In this document: positions 10,954 to 21,546 of the stretch, one piece after another
Layout: each line of letters starts with the position of its first letter
Position numbering within the stretch: position 1 is the stretch's first letter
NCBI GenBank assembly: GCA_018340805.1
Contig: JACMZG010001863.1
Coordinates: 58,752,965-58,816,964, forward strand
DNA from: Microvelia longipes
Taxonomy: Eukaryota; Arthropoda; Insecta; Hemiptera; Veliidae
DNA length: 64,000 nucleotides
Direction of reading: 5' to 3'
Notes under the pieces: generated by a model
The model's input: the letters and a program-made list of their open reading frames with translations, nothing else
What the model was told of the DNA's origin: nothing
The model's database searches: none
Translations under genes and position numbers: made by a program

Positions 10954-11437
10954 GTACGTTCACACACACTCTAGATCCGCGGATCGTATAGAATACGTAT
11001 ACAATACGGTCAACTAACTTCACGGTTCTTGCAGCGTATTGTTTAGTCGATCGAGTGATAACTGATCCCGCCAAAACATGGCGTCTTGTGTAGTGAAGCT
11101 TCACTTTTGGTTATAAGGAAGTTTAAAACAAAAAATATTTAATTAAATTGTGATTTCTTTGCATAATAATAAAGTTGCACTAAAAAAAATATTCCAAAAG
11201 TTATTTGATCAAAAACGGTTATATAGAAGTTCGACGAGAAGGTTATCCGTTAAATACGATCGTCTCTAAAGGTACACACACAAAAAGACAGCGTATCGGG
11301 GGATCCATTTAGATTCCATCTCCCTAGTTCGAGCGTATGCGATCGGATCCCCTCCGCATGGTTCATACAGCTTAAATTACCGTATTGAGAGATCGTACTC
11401 TATACGATACGCGGATCTAAAGTGTGTGTGAACGTAC
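10954..11437. mobile_element. 484-bp MITE with TA target duplication, inserted in the 5S-derived repeat
   Basis: Terminal inverted repeats GTACGTTCACACACACT (10954-) and AGTGTGTGTGAACGTAC (-11437) extend about 45 bp with mismatches (GATCCGCGGATCGTATAG inside). TA flanks both ends (10952-10953, 11438-11439). The interior is non-coding. A TA target duplication is typical of the Tc1/mariner supergroup, although the termini are unlike classical mariner ends. Sequence resembling more of the 5S 5' half continues beyond the right end. Confidence 0.8.
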
Positions 11438-12065
11438 TAATTGTTACACTTAGGCGTATTGAAACAAAATTAGGTATGCTTATTATTTATGTAAAGAAAT
11501 ACGCTTGCACCAAACTTGATGCAGTCGATTGAATTTGTTTTATTTCTTATTTTCTTTTTTATACTATAGGTATATAGTTGATATCATCTTACATCCCAGT
11601 GTATTTATGCTTAAGAGCTGAACTTTTGTTTCTTATAAAAATCAGATTATCAGTGTAGTTGTGCTAGTCGGAAAATAATTTTTTATGATGTCATTAACGA
11701 GCATTAATGACTCAGCGAAAATTTCGAAAAAATCGTAATACGCGGAGAAATGTTGCGATCAATTTAAGATTTGGCAGGAATGCAGTCATGTATGAGAATA
11801 ACAGGTTGAAAATTAGTAACAGTGTACACCTTTATGTAATAAATAAGTACACTAAGTTATTTGTCATTAGAACAAGTATATTTATGGTTTTGTTAGCTAG
11901 ATTTTTGTACCAAATTTCAACTCTCTTGCATACATTTGCTGGGAGATAAGATAATACAGACACACACAGAGAACAACTTTGTGAAAACAACTTAGGAAGT
12001 CTTAAAAACAACTGAAATAATTCCGGTGACATCCCGGTTTCGGCTTTCTTTTGCAAAACAATACC
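11438..12065. repeat. Two partial repeat X copies in opposite orientation
   Basis: 11575-11830 reads forward (ATTTATGCTTAAGAGCTGAA, CTAGTCGGAAAATAATTTTT, AATGACTCAGCGAAAATTTC). 11885-12065 reads in reverse: its complement gives AAAGGTATTGTTTTGCAAAA, GAAACCGGGATGTCACC and the TGTGTGTGTCTGTATTATC block. The ORFs at 11707-12056 translate this repeat. Confidence 0.55.
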
Positions 12066-12136
12066 TTTTTTATACCCATAAAAACCTCAACCTCTTTTTT
12101 TTTATTTTTCTCATATAAAAGGATATGAAGTAATTT

Positions 12137-12535
12137 TTATCTCTATTTCCTGCACAGCATAACACGACGTTATTTCCTGTACAGCATGGCACGACGGCAT
12201 TTCCTGTACAGCATGGCACGACGGCATTTCCTGCACAGCATGGTTCGACGGAATTTCCTGTACAGCATAACACGACGTCATTTCCTGCACAGCATGGCAC
12301 AACGGCATTTGCTGTACAGCAAACACGACGGCATTTCTGCACAGCATGCACGACATTTCCTGACATAACACGACGTCATTTCTTGTACAGCATGTCACGA
12401 CGGCATTTCCTGTACAGCAAAACACGACGGCATTTCCTGTACAGCAAAACACGACGGCAAACAGCAAAACCGACGGCATTTCCTGTACAGCAAAACACCG
12501 AAACATTTCCTGCACAGCATGTCAAGACGGCATTT
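12137..12535. repeat. 27-bp minisatellite, about 14 copies, then poly-C
   Basis: Unit CATTTCCTGTACAGCATGGC plus ACGACGG, with truncated units near 12320-12480. The period is divisible by 3, so both strands read as open repetitive peptides (for example CxGNAVVPC-type on the reverse strand); these are not genes. A run of about 14 C follows at 12550-12563. Confidence 0.93.
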
Positions 12536-12599
12536 TCATACTTATTCCGCCCCCCCCCCCCCCCTACCCCTTTTCATGCTGTCAGATGGAATTACGATC

Positions 12600-13350
12600 C
12601 CCTCACTTAATTTAGGATATTTTAACCATATGAAAATTAGTTATATCAGGGACTATCTAAATTAGTGAGAAAGAATTATTTATGTCATAATTCAGTTAAT
12701 TAGGGTTTATTAATTAGTATATTCATTGTTATTATGGATGAATAATGAATGTATACATGAATAAAGCAGCGAGAAGCTGTGTCTGCATATTTATTTAGTA
12801 TTGTAATTGTATTTGATGCTAAAATAGCTGGCAGAGTATTATAATGTCTAGTTGAGTCCTAATATAGTTTTCAATTTATCTTACTCAATTCTTTTTTCAG
12901 TATAACTATGAATCAGCACTTTCAAGTTTGTTGATCCCGATATGCAAGTAGCTATTATTCTACTGTTTGATTTAATGTGGAAAATACTTGTGGTTCTCTA
13001 CAATATAAAGGTCTGTCGCAAATAGGACAAGACCTCACAAGGCTCAATAGGACAAGAAATAACTTACATACCTGACAGCTTTAGTGACCTTTCGACGTTA
13101 CGCAGCGTTATTTTTTCACACAAAAATTCAATTTTATTACCATAATTTTTATCAGAATCCCACTAAATGTGGTGAGTGTAGTATTTAAACCTATAGAGTG
13201 AATCCCTTAGAAATATATTTATTTAAAAAAAAAATTGTTTTCTCAGAATGGAAGCTTTTGTAAAAAGGAGAGCTCGCTGATCCGAAACCGAAACGGAGCG
13301 AACTATAGACATGTTGTTTTAAGAGTTTTTTTTGTATTTGAATCAGGTCT
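12600..13350. other. Spacer, no feature recognised
   Basis: A+T-rich. No ORF with recognisable content apart from the edge of the MITE that follows. Confidence 0.4.
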
Positions 13351-13358
13351 GTGTAACC

Positions 13359-13881
13359 CAAGGATCTTGAATAAAGGGGATGACGCACTAAGTCGATTTG
13401 CCATACAAACAAGTGACCCCATCGAAAATCAAAAAATAGAGAGAATTCAACACGAAACACACGTCAAAAACCAACTGCACATGCTTGGTACAAACTGCGC
13501 ATGCTTACAATTCTTAAAACAGCGCTGATCTTAAAGTTTAGAGGCAAACTTACGTTATAATGGTTTACATTGTTTATTGCTTGAGAAGGTTATAACAAAA
13601 GACGCTTATTATCACTCACTGAAGAGGCAAAGTATAGTCCAAAATTTAAAACTAAATAAGCACAAATGACTTAGCAAGCACCACAAATGTAACAATCACG
13701 AGAAGCACAGAAGAAAGTTTAGAAGCAAACTCGATAACCTTGCTACATAACCTACGTTTGGCGCCTTTTTTTCATTATAACCCAGGGTAAGGTAAGTTTG
13801 CTCCTATTTCTCTATCTCATACAACTTCCATGGGGTCAGAAATGTTCCTTAATGCGTCATCCCCTTTATTCAACATCCTTG
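13359..13881. mobile_element. 523-bp MITE with 8-bp TSD, copy 1
   Basis: Ends CAAGGATCTTGAATAAAGGG and CCCTTTATTCAACATCCTTG are inverted repeats extending through GATGACGCA. The perfect 8-bp duplication gtgtaacc flanks it (13351-13358, 13882-13889). Interior blocks such as GACCCCATCGAAAATC and TTGGTACAAACTGCGCATGC recur, inverted, in the copy at 18025. CA..TG ends with an 8-bp TSD suggest the hAT group, though P-like elements also make 8-bp TSDs. Non-coding. Confidence 0.9.
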
Positions 13882-13889
13882 GTGTAACC

Positions 13890-14330
13890 TCAACACTTGT
13901 TCTTTGCGAAGTTTCATAAAATTGTCAAACTCTCGGTATTTGTTTGCTGTATGGCCGACCTAATATAATATAGTAATGGAATAACTGGCTTGGAAACAGA
14001 AAGATGAAGATACAAGTGGAGAGTTGGAGACGTGAAGCTAGGAACGTGACGCCTCTCTCGTCTTCCTTCTAACTAGCTTTCAAACTTTTCCCTTCAACTG
14101 ACAGATTTTTATAAAAAAAATTTTGCTTCTCTAGTTTTTTTCATTCATTACAATAATATTAAAATTAATTATTTAAAATATTAATCGGTGTTTCAAATGT
14201 AAATAAGTGTATTTATTAGGTTTTCCTCGCAAAGCATTTCGGTTGCGCCACAATAATTTCATTATTATTTACATTATTAATTACATTATCATTATTATTA
14301 ATTACGTTAATTTCATTCACAATAATTTAA
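13890..14330. other. Spacer, nothing recognised
   Basis: No tandem array or transposon end identified. Confidence 0.4.
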
Positions 14331-14334
14331 TAAA

Positions 14335-14715
14335 TAATTGTATTTGCAAGTTAACTGGTAGGAGCGTAACTGTGGACAGCACGGCTGGTTTTTCAGAAGT
14401 CTCAGCTATTGCTGCCACCCTATAATGACGCACAGTTTTCTTTTAACATGTTGGCAATACATGCTGGCTGCTGCAATATAAATTTTTGTTCTTTATTAAT
14501 GTTCAATAAGTTATTAAATACAAATCTAAACATTGATTTATTATAATTTATTACCTTTTTAAATTTTGGTTAACATTTTTAACTAAAAAATTTGTTAAAA
14601 ATAGTCCTCGTCAACAAAATGTAGATTATTGTTCTGTATTAACCTTCTTGCTATCTAAGACCAATGCCATTGAATACTCAGCTGGTTTTTATGTTATTAC
14701 TTTTACTCATCTAAT
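14335..14715. repeat. Partial copy of the 61-kb MITE family (repeat Z)
   Basis: Shares GCTGCCACCCT, GTTGGCAATAC, TAGTCCTCGTCAAC, AAATGTAGATT, CTATCTAAGACCA and AATACTCAGC, in the same order, with 61390-61680. The terminal inverted repeats of the 61-kb copy are not evident here, so this is a truncated or diverged copy. Confidence 0.6.
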
Positions 14716-15021
14716 ATCTTAAGTATGATGAAGAATTGTGTTGACTGAAAAATTCTAAACTTAGGTTTCATCAATTTATCTGTTTCAGACCCTTTAACAT
14801 CTTGTCTGATAGCAAATCACGAATAAATTAGATCAGCATCCATTGTTGTTTTACGTTTTAATCAGTTTTAGTTTTTTTCGTAAGTGGCGAACATGTATAT
14901 TTTTTGTGCGACTCTTAAAATATACGAAAATGTTTATTTACTCCTGCTAAAATCATGACGTTTTACCGCGTAATATCTAATTTATTAAATGATCAAATTT
15001 AGAGCAAATATTTTCATGAAA

Positions 15022-15962
15022 AACTATATTATAATATAACACACGGCTAAAATCAATTGACAGCCCGCCAAAATCGCAATGCTTTCAATCCTCTATTTTA
15101 ACAAAAAAATCCCTTTTTTAAGTAACAAAAAAAAATCCCTACTCTGGCAACACTGTAAGTCAGGTTATGTTTTGAATTTTATTATTTGTTTATATAAATA
15201 ATAAAATTGAAATATATTTGATATTGTATTTTTTTTTTATTTTTTAAAAATTATTTATTTAATTTTTAAGCAGGAATATTGTCGTATCTTATAAATTTAT
15301 CAACTAAGTGTTGCTTTAAATTTGTTCGGAAAGTATGAATTAAGTGGAGTTGTGAATTACGTAATGCAATGGACTATAATAGTTCTTTAAGTTTGACGAT
15401 TTAAATAAATCGTCAGCTATAATTACTTTTTTCCAAAACAAACTGCATTTTTGTGTCAAGTTTGTATATAATTAAATGCGTATTGTTTCATATTATAAAA
15501 ATAATATGACACAATATGCATTCATGACTTAAAAAAGTCAAAACTGTCATCTATTGAAAGGCATGGCATTTTGTTGACAGACCACAGACCATGCGCTGTA
15601 CTCAAATAGCAAAAAATGCTTGAAGAATACGTCAATGTCCATGCGTCAAATATAGACACTCAGATCATATTACAACTCCGCAATAATTGGATGAATTGAA
15701 CAGATTGGAATGTATAACGAAAAGAACTCAAACAGATCAATGTGCACAATGAGGGAAATAAAAGCGACGCGAGGTTACAAATATTTACAACCAGTGTTGC
15801 CTTTTTATGATTTTATTTACGAAAAAGGTATTTTTTATACCGAGGTTGGCATGAGGTGGAGGGGGAAAGAGCGTGGTCGGTCTGAACCAATAGAATTCTC
15901 TCCCTTACAGATTTTTGGCGCGCTGTCAATTGATTTTAGCCGTGTGTCGTATTATAGTAAAT
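15022..15962. mobile_element. About 0.94-kb element with long inverted termini
   Basis: ACACACGGCTAAAATCAATT GACAGC (15039-15064) is mirrored at 15922-15950 as GCTGTCAATTGATTTTAGCC plus GTGTGT. A second inverted pair lies inside it: GGCAACACTG (~15130) and CAGTGTTGCC (~15792). No transposase coding was seen; the 84-codon ORF at 15710 has no recognisable domain. Target duplication is unresolved because the flanks are TA-rich. Confidence 0.6.
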
Positions 15963-16507
15963 AATTAGGCTGCCACGTATAATCACAGGTCTTGTATGCA
16001 TTTGTGAACATGATATGAAAGTATTAGCCACTTGATTGAATGCGTATATGACGAATTATTTTTCTAAGCATTTAGAAATCTAGGTTTTTTTTGTTTTTGG
16101 CAAAAATTTTCTTGCGGGGAAAATGTTACCAAGAAAGAGAGAGAAATGCATTTACGCACGAAGACAGCGGTCTGTCAACAGTGTTGGACTCAGGGTCTGC
16201 CTCATACCAACTAAAACTCACTCCGCGAAACCCCTTAAACCTAGCCTGGAACCGTTATTCACATTACTTCAGGCTAGGTCTTATCTTGACCCTTCCGCTC
16301 CCTCCCATCTTACCCCCCTATTTTCCTATTCTCCTTGGTTATCTAATAGTTCTGAGGTTAAGCGTAACGAAACCGAAGTAATTCCATCTTAAGCTTTTGA
16401 TAATCATAACAACCCGGGGACAAGCGAAGCTAGATCGAAGTCGAGTGGAAAAGTACTGTGGTACCCTGTACCTGACTTTGTTTTCTTATCGTTCTTGATT
16501 AAAAGCA
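15963..16507. other. Spacer with a repeat X/5S-family tail fragment
   Basis: At 16415-16470, GACAAGCGAAGCTAGATCGA and GGAAAAGTACTGTGGTACCC match the family tail signature GCGAAGCGAGACCGAAG ... GAAAAGTACCG.GGTACCC. The overlapping ORFs at 16091-16392 are unrecognised. Confidence 0.5.
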
Positions 16508-16668
16508 TTTTTTTGAGGTAGTACGTAATTGAGCACTTTATTGGACCGTTTTTAGGATGAGAAGCCAATCACTATTGTTATAGGAAGTTATTTAGTACTT
16601 TTCACCTCCGAGAACAATAATGAATGTAAAAAAAACTCCTAGGACGTAAAAGTAATAAATTTGTAGCT
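16508..16668 (+). mobile_element. Hairpin composite family 2, left-end fragment
   Basis: Begins TTTTTTGAGGTAGTACGTAA and continues through the family-2 left arm to CTCCTAGGACGTAAAAGTAA, then diverges. Compare the full copies at 32083, 37390, 45881 and 46506. Confidence 0.8.
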
Positions 16669-17298
16669 TGCTTATTGGAAGCATTGTCTTTGTTGTACTC
16701 TCACTATCTAGAAGCAAATGTTTACAAATAATTACCCTTAAGAGAGTTTGTTTTCAAGTATTAAATAGATACGACGACAGAATGCTGGACAAATTACTCC
16801 ATTATTACTATTGACTCGCTTTCTAAAGTTAACAATGAAACTAAATTGTGTTATACATTAGTAAAACGAATTATATTGGTTTTAACTTCAAAAATAAACC
16901 TTTTTGATCATAAATTATAAAGATGTAGATAAGTACAAAGTTTATTTAAAAACACGAGTCTATGTTATCGTAATGTCGGGCTCTATGTCGGAGCCTCGTT
17001 GAGAAGTTTATGTTGGGCGGTGCACCTTTTAATGGTTATTTGTATTAACCTTATCGTTCTATTATATCGACCGTAAAATTCATTTAGCTGCATATTGCAT
17101 TCTAGGAAACAAACAGATAAATTAGACTATGAATCCCTTTTATGAAACTTATCTTTAGAGTTTTTTTTTTACTTTTAAAACAGTTTTATCTATAATAGCA
17201 TCTTGAATAGTTTGATGTCTAAGTGCAGCTGCTTTAATGAAAGGTAGGACTTATTCATGTTTGTTTCTATGCACTGAAGACAAGGGTAAGAATTTAAC
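16669..17298. other. Spacer, nothing recognised
   Basis: A+T-rich with no ORF of interest. Confidence 0.4.
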
Positions 17299-17750
17299 AA
17301 ATTAAATGAGATCATGGAAACTAAAGACCGGATCTTTTATAAACTTAAAACTTTAACAAAAAGGGGTAGTTTTAATAAATTCGTGTTGACGAATGATTTT
17401 ATTATTTTTTCTTCCTATTTTATTATTTATTTTATTATCTATTTTATTAATTATTACAAATTAAATGAGATCATGGAAACTAAGACCGGATCTTTTATAA
17501 ACGTAAAACTTTAACAAAAGGGGTAGTTTTAATAAATACGTGTTGACGAATGATTTTTTATTTTTCTTCCTATTTTATTATTTATTTTATTATCTATTTT
17601 ATTAATTATTACAAATTAAATGAGATCATGGAAACTAAGACCGGATCATTTATAAACGTAAAACTTTAACAAAAAGGGGTAGTTTTAATAAATACGTGTT
17701 GACGAATGATTTTATTATTTTTTCTTCCTATTTTATTATTTATAACATTG
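17299..17750. repeat. 155-159-bp tandem repeat, about 2.9 copies
   Basis: TTAAATGAGATCATGGAAAC recurs at 17302, 17461 and 17616; units also share GGGGTAGTTTTAATAAAT and GTGTTGACGAATGATTTT and end in a TTTTATTATTTATTTTATTA stretch. The unit length is nucleosome-scale, as in satellite DNA, but only three units are present. Confidence 0.92.
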
Positions 17751-18024
17751 AAAATGAAGAAAAATAATGTGTGCACTAAATATCCGAAACCGAAGTATCG
17801 ACAACTGAAGTATCCGGTGATCCGTATCAGCTTTCCGAGAAGTGTTTACTGAGTTGTCTGTCTTTGTGTGTGTGTGTATAATTGTGTATGTATATGTTTC
17901 TGTTATCATTGCTTCCTGTTGATTTTTAGGTAGTCCGCCATATTGGCTGTGAATTTAAATTTTCAAAATTTTAACCAATAACTATACAGCTCTGACACCT
18001 AATTAATTCTATCTACTTTCTAAA

Positions 18025-18702
18025 CAAGGATGTTGAATAAAGGGGATGACGCATTAAGGATCATTTCTGACCCCATGGAAGTTGTATGAGATAGAGAAAT
18101 AGGAGCAAACTTACCTTCCCTTAGGTTATAATTAAAAAAGGCGCCAAACGCAGGTTATGTTGCTAAGTTGTTATACAATTCTTGGTTGTCGAGTTTGCTT
18201 CTCAACTTTCTTCAGTGCTTTCGTTATTGTTACATTTGGTGCTTGTCAAGTCATTTGTGCTTATATTTACATTTTGGACTCTAGGTAGCCACTTTAGTGA
18301 GAGTAATTGAAGCTTTACCGTTTACTTTTCGTAGAGAGTAAGTTAAATGTGTTAATATTTGTCTTTTTTAGCCTAGTGAAATGTTTTGCTAGTTTTCAAG
18401 ATTCAATTTTGGTTGTAATGTTCTTAATTTTCTTTAATGTTGTTAATTTTAAGCAATATTAACAAAAAACAGTTCAAAAGTATGAACTTTTTTCAATTTG
18501 TTTATAACCTTCGCAAGCAAAACAATGGGAAACCCATTTGCCTCTAAATTTTAAGACCTGCGCAGTTCGTACCAAGCATGTGCAGTTGGTTTTTGACATG
18601 TGTTTCGTGTTGCATTCTTCTCTATGTTTTGATTTTCGATGGGGTCACTTTGTTGAATGGCAATTCGACTTAGTGCGTCATCCCCTTTATTCAATATCCT
18701 TG
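18025..18702. mobile_element. 678-bp MITE with 8-bp TSD, copy 2 (inverted relative to copy 1)
   Basis: Ends CAAGGATGTTGAATAAAGGG and CCCTTTATTCAATATCCTTG, flanked by the perfect 8-bp duplication tttctaaa (18017-18024, 18703-18710). Shared interior blocks run in reverse order to 13359-13881, so the two insertions are oppositely oriented. It is about 150 bp longer than copy 1. The 63-codon ORF at 18538 reads the interior and right terminus and is not a gene. Confidence 0.92.
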
Positions 18703-18710
18703 TTTCTAAA

Positions 18711-19534
18711 TTATGTCAAAATTGGTTAATTTATATGGCTGTTATCGCGATACATACAAACAAACACAATCATCCGATCCGTCCCTAAGTTTCTAAGTAA
18801 GAACTTACTTTGATTTGTTCTAGAATATAATAAATTCTATTGAGTTTATTTGCATAATTTTATTTTCATTTTTACTAAGACGTAATACATCATGTAAATA
18901 TAGATTGTAATAACGGGCAACACTGACTTCGGTAGTAATCGACATTGCGATAATACTCGAAGCTAGGTTTGCTATTTCTATTGGTCATTTAACATCTTAA
19001 TCGGGTTCTGTGATTGCATCAGTTTTACTGTGAAATATGTTTATAAATTTTAATAAAATGGAACGAATATTTTTATTTTCAAAGGTGTTCTATCAATGCC
19101 AGAGGCGATCAAGTATTTTTATAAAAGACTAAATACAAAGAACGATTTGTTGACTTGGTAAGTGGCGCCAGTCTGGCTGCAGACAGGAAAAATGCGCCTT
19201 TACTCCGCTTATCTAAAGCTCTGGCATTTAGCGTGACGTCAAGTATAAATATTTCGCAAATTTACATCTTTTTGCGTTATTAAATTAATTTATAACCTAT
19301 GTAAATGTTAGAGAGGTGGAACTTACGGCTACGCTAGGGTTTCGTCTATTTATGGCTTCGTGACCTACATACTGCCTCTAAAGGTTATTGCAGTGTCTTA
19401 TTTTATTAAATTGATTATTTATTTGTATAAATTTTAAAATATTTTTAACTTATTTTTAGACAAATATGAAATTTTTTTAAAGAACATTTTAATTATAACA
19501 AACATTTGAATTAGGGAAAGGGAGAGAAGTGTGA
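18711..19534. other. Spacer, nothing recognised
   Basis: No gene or repeat boundary was identified. Confidence 0.4.
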
Positions 19535-19842
19535 GTTGACAGCATCAGATGCTTTCGATAGTTGCACAAGTTAAAAAAGCTGTTGCAGCATCAGATGCTT
19601 TCGATAGTTGCTCAAGTTAAAAAAGCTGTTGCAGCATCAGATGCTGTCGATAATTGCACAAGTTAAAATAGCTGTTGCAGCATCAGATGCTTTCGATGGT
19701 TGCACAAGTTAAAAAAGCTGTTGCAGCATCAGATGCTGTCGATAATTACACAAGTTAAAATAGCTGTTGCAGCATCAGATGCTTTCGATAATTGCAAAAG
19801 TTAAAAAAGCTATTGCAGCATCAGATATTGTCGATTGTCGTT
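19535..19842. repeat. 46-bp minisatellite, about 6.5 copies
   Basis: Unit GCAGCATCAGATGCTTTCGA TAGTTGCACAAGTTAAAAAA GCTGTT. Variants alternate TTTCGATAGTTG and TGTCGATAATTG, hinting at a two-unit (92-bp) substructure. CAGCATCAGATGCTG-like dyads are present in some units. Confidence 0.93.
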
Positions 19843-20519
<677 letters not shown>

Positions 20520-20520
<1 letters not shown>

Positions 20521-21121
20521 AAACCTGGTTTATAATGTCAAAACAAAAATTCCATAGCAATATGTTTGGCAGCTATTTATTTATAACTTCCGACATTGAC
20601 ATAGATAATAAATATTTTATCTATCTAGGTTCTCTCTAGTTTTATTTATTGTTATTTAATATGTTGAGATAACGAGGCTATCAGGAGCTGGGTCGGCAGC
20701 CGCTACTCTTAATTAATCATAGGCATTTAAATATAATAGTTATAACCAGTAGCCGAGTTAGCAATCAAAAGAAACACCGTGTTCTTCTTGCTCCTTCTAT
20801 TTTCCTAACCCTCCCCCACCAGTACCCCCAGCCACACCCACGGCAACTCCTTCCTCTGCTCCCTCCTTCTACTTGCTACCCAAAATACTCAGTCTGTAAA
20901 CAGCTCTGATGATATATCAGAGCCATATGGAGAGCCATATCAGAGACCATATAAAATATATGGTCAGTTATATTTTTTTAATACTATTGTGGTTGACAAT
21001 ATATTAATTGTTTTTAAATCCAGCGTTTTTTTTTATGAAACATCATGATGAACTTATTAAATGCCTATTACTGAAATAATTTCCAGAGTACATTAAATTA
21101 AGTAATAAACATTAATATAAG
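20520..21121. other. Spacer with C-rich patch
   Basis: A C-rich patch at about 20800-20880 (CCCTCCCCCACCAGTACCCC) contrasts with the A+T-rich surroundings. No gene recognised. Confidence 0.35.
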
Positions 21122-21546
21122 ATGATTAGATTGACACCAATACGACACGAATTGTCACCCGGCAGAGTTGATTTAATAAATAAATATCAATTCCAGCTCG
21201 TTAGAGAAGCACTGTACGACATATTAAATCATGGCTCTGTTTCACTTCCAACCATCTCTTGTCTTTTATCGTTATTTTGTAAGTGGTTTAATGCTACCAC
21301 GTTAATGTTGTTCGATAATATGAGTCCAGCTAGATGTGTGCTCTCTCCGTGAATATCATATCCGTATTATTCATAAACTAAGAATTTGTAACGTTTGATG
21401 TTTATGCTAAAACACAAACCGGTGACTCTGATATAGCAGCAATTAATGATCAATTTGGGAAAGTTCTTTTTAAAAGTAGCTTTTATTATGGAAGAATTTC
21501 TTATTTATCAAATAAGAATACTATGAAACTTAATGTCACTTGTTGA
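21122..21546 (+). pseudogene. Decayed, unrecognised coding-like segment
   Basis: Two neighbouring frames have protein-like composition rather than simple-repeat content: 21122-21352 (76 codons, starting MIRLTPIRHELSPGRVDLIN) and, in another frame, 21394-21546 (beginning FDVYAKTQTGDSDIAAINDQ). A third short stretch follows near 21545-21600 (ETWTQLDEIGSYAAR). They look like one ancient coding sequence broken by indels. I do not recognise the family; a transposon gene or another integrated sequence is possible. Independent chance ORFs cannot be excluded. Confidence 0.3.

Noticed and set aside
12070..12610. Cysteine-rich repetitive ORFs (up to 134 codons)
   Set aside because: The 27-bp repeat keeps frame and yields C.GNAVVPC-type peptides. 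Interruptions are random truncations rather than codon-preserving, so no protein is implied.
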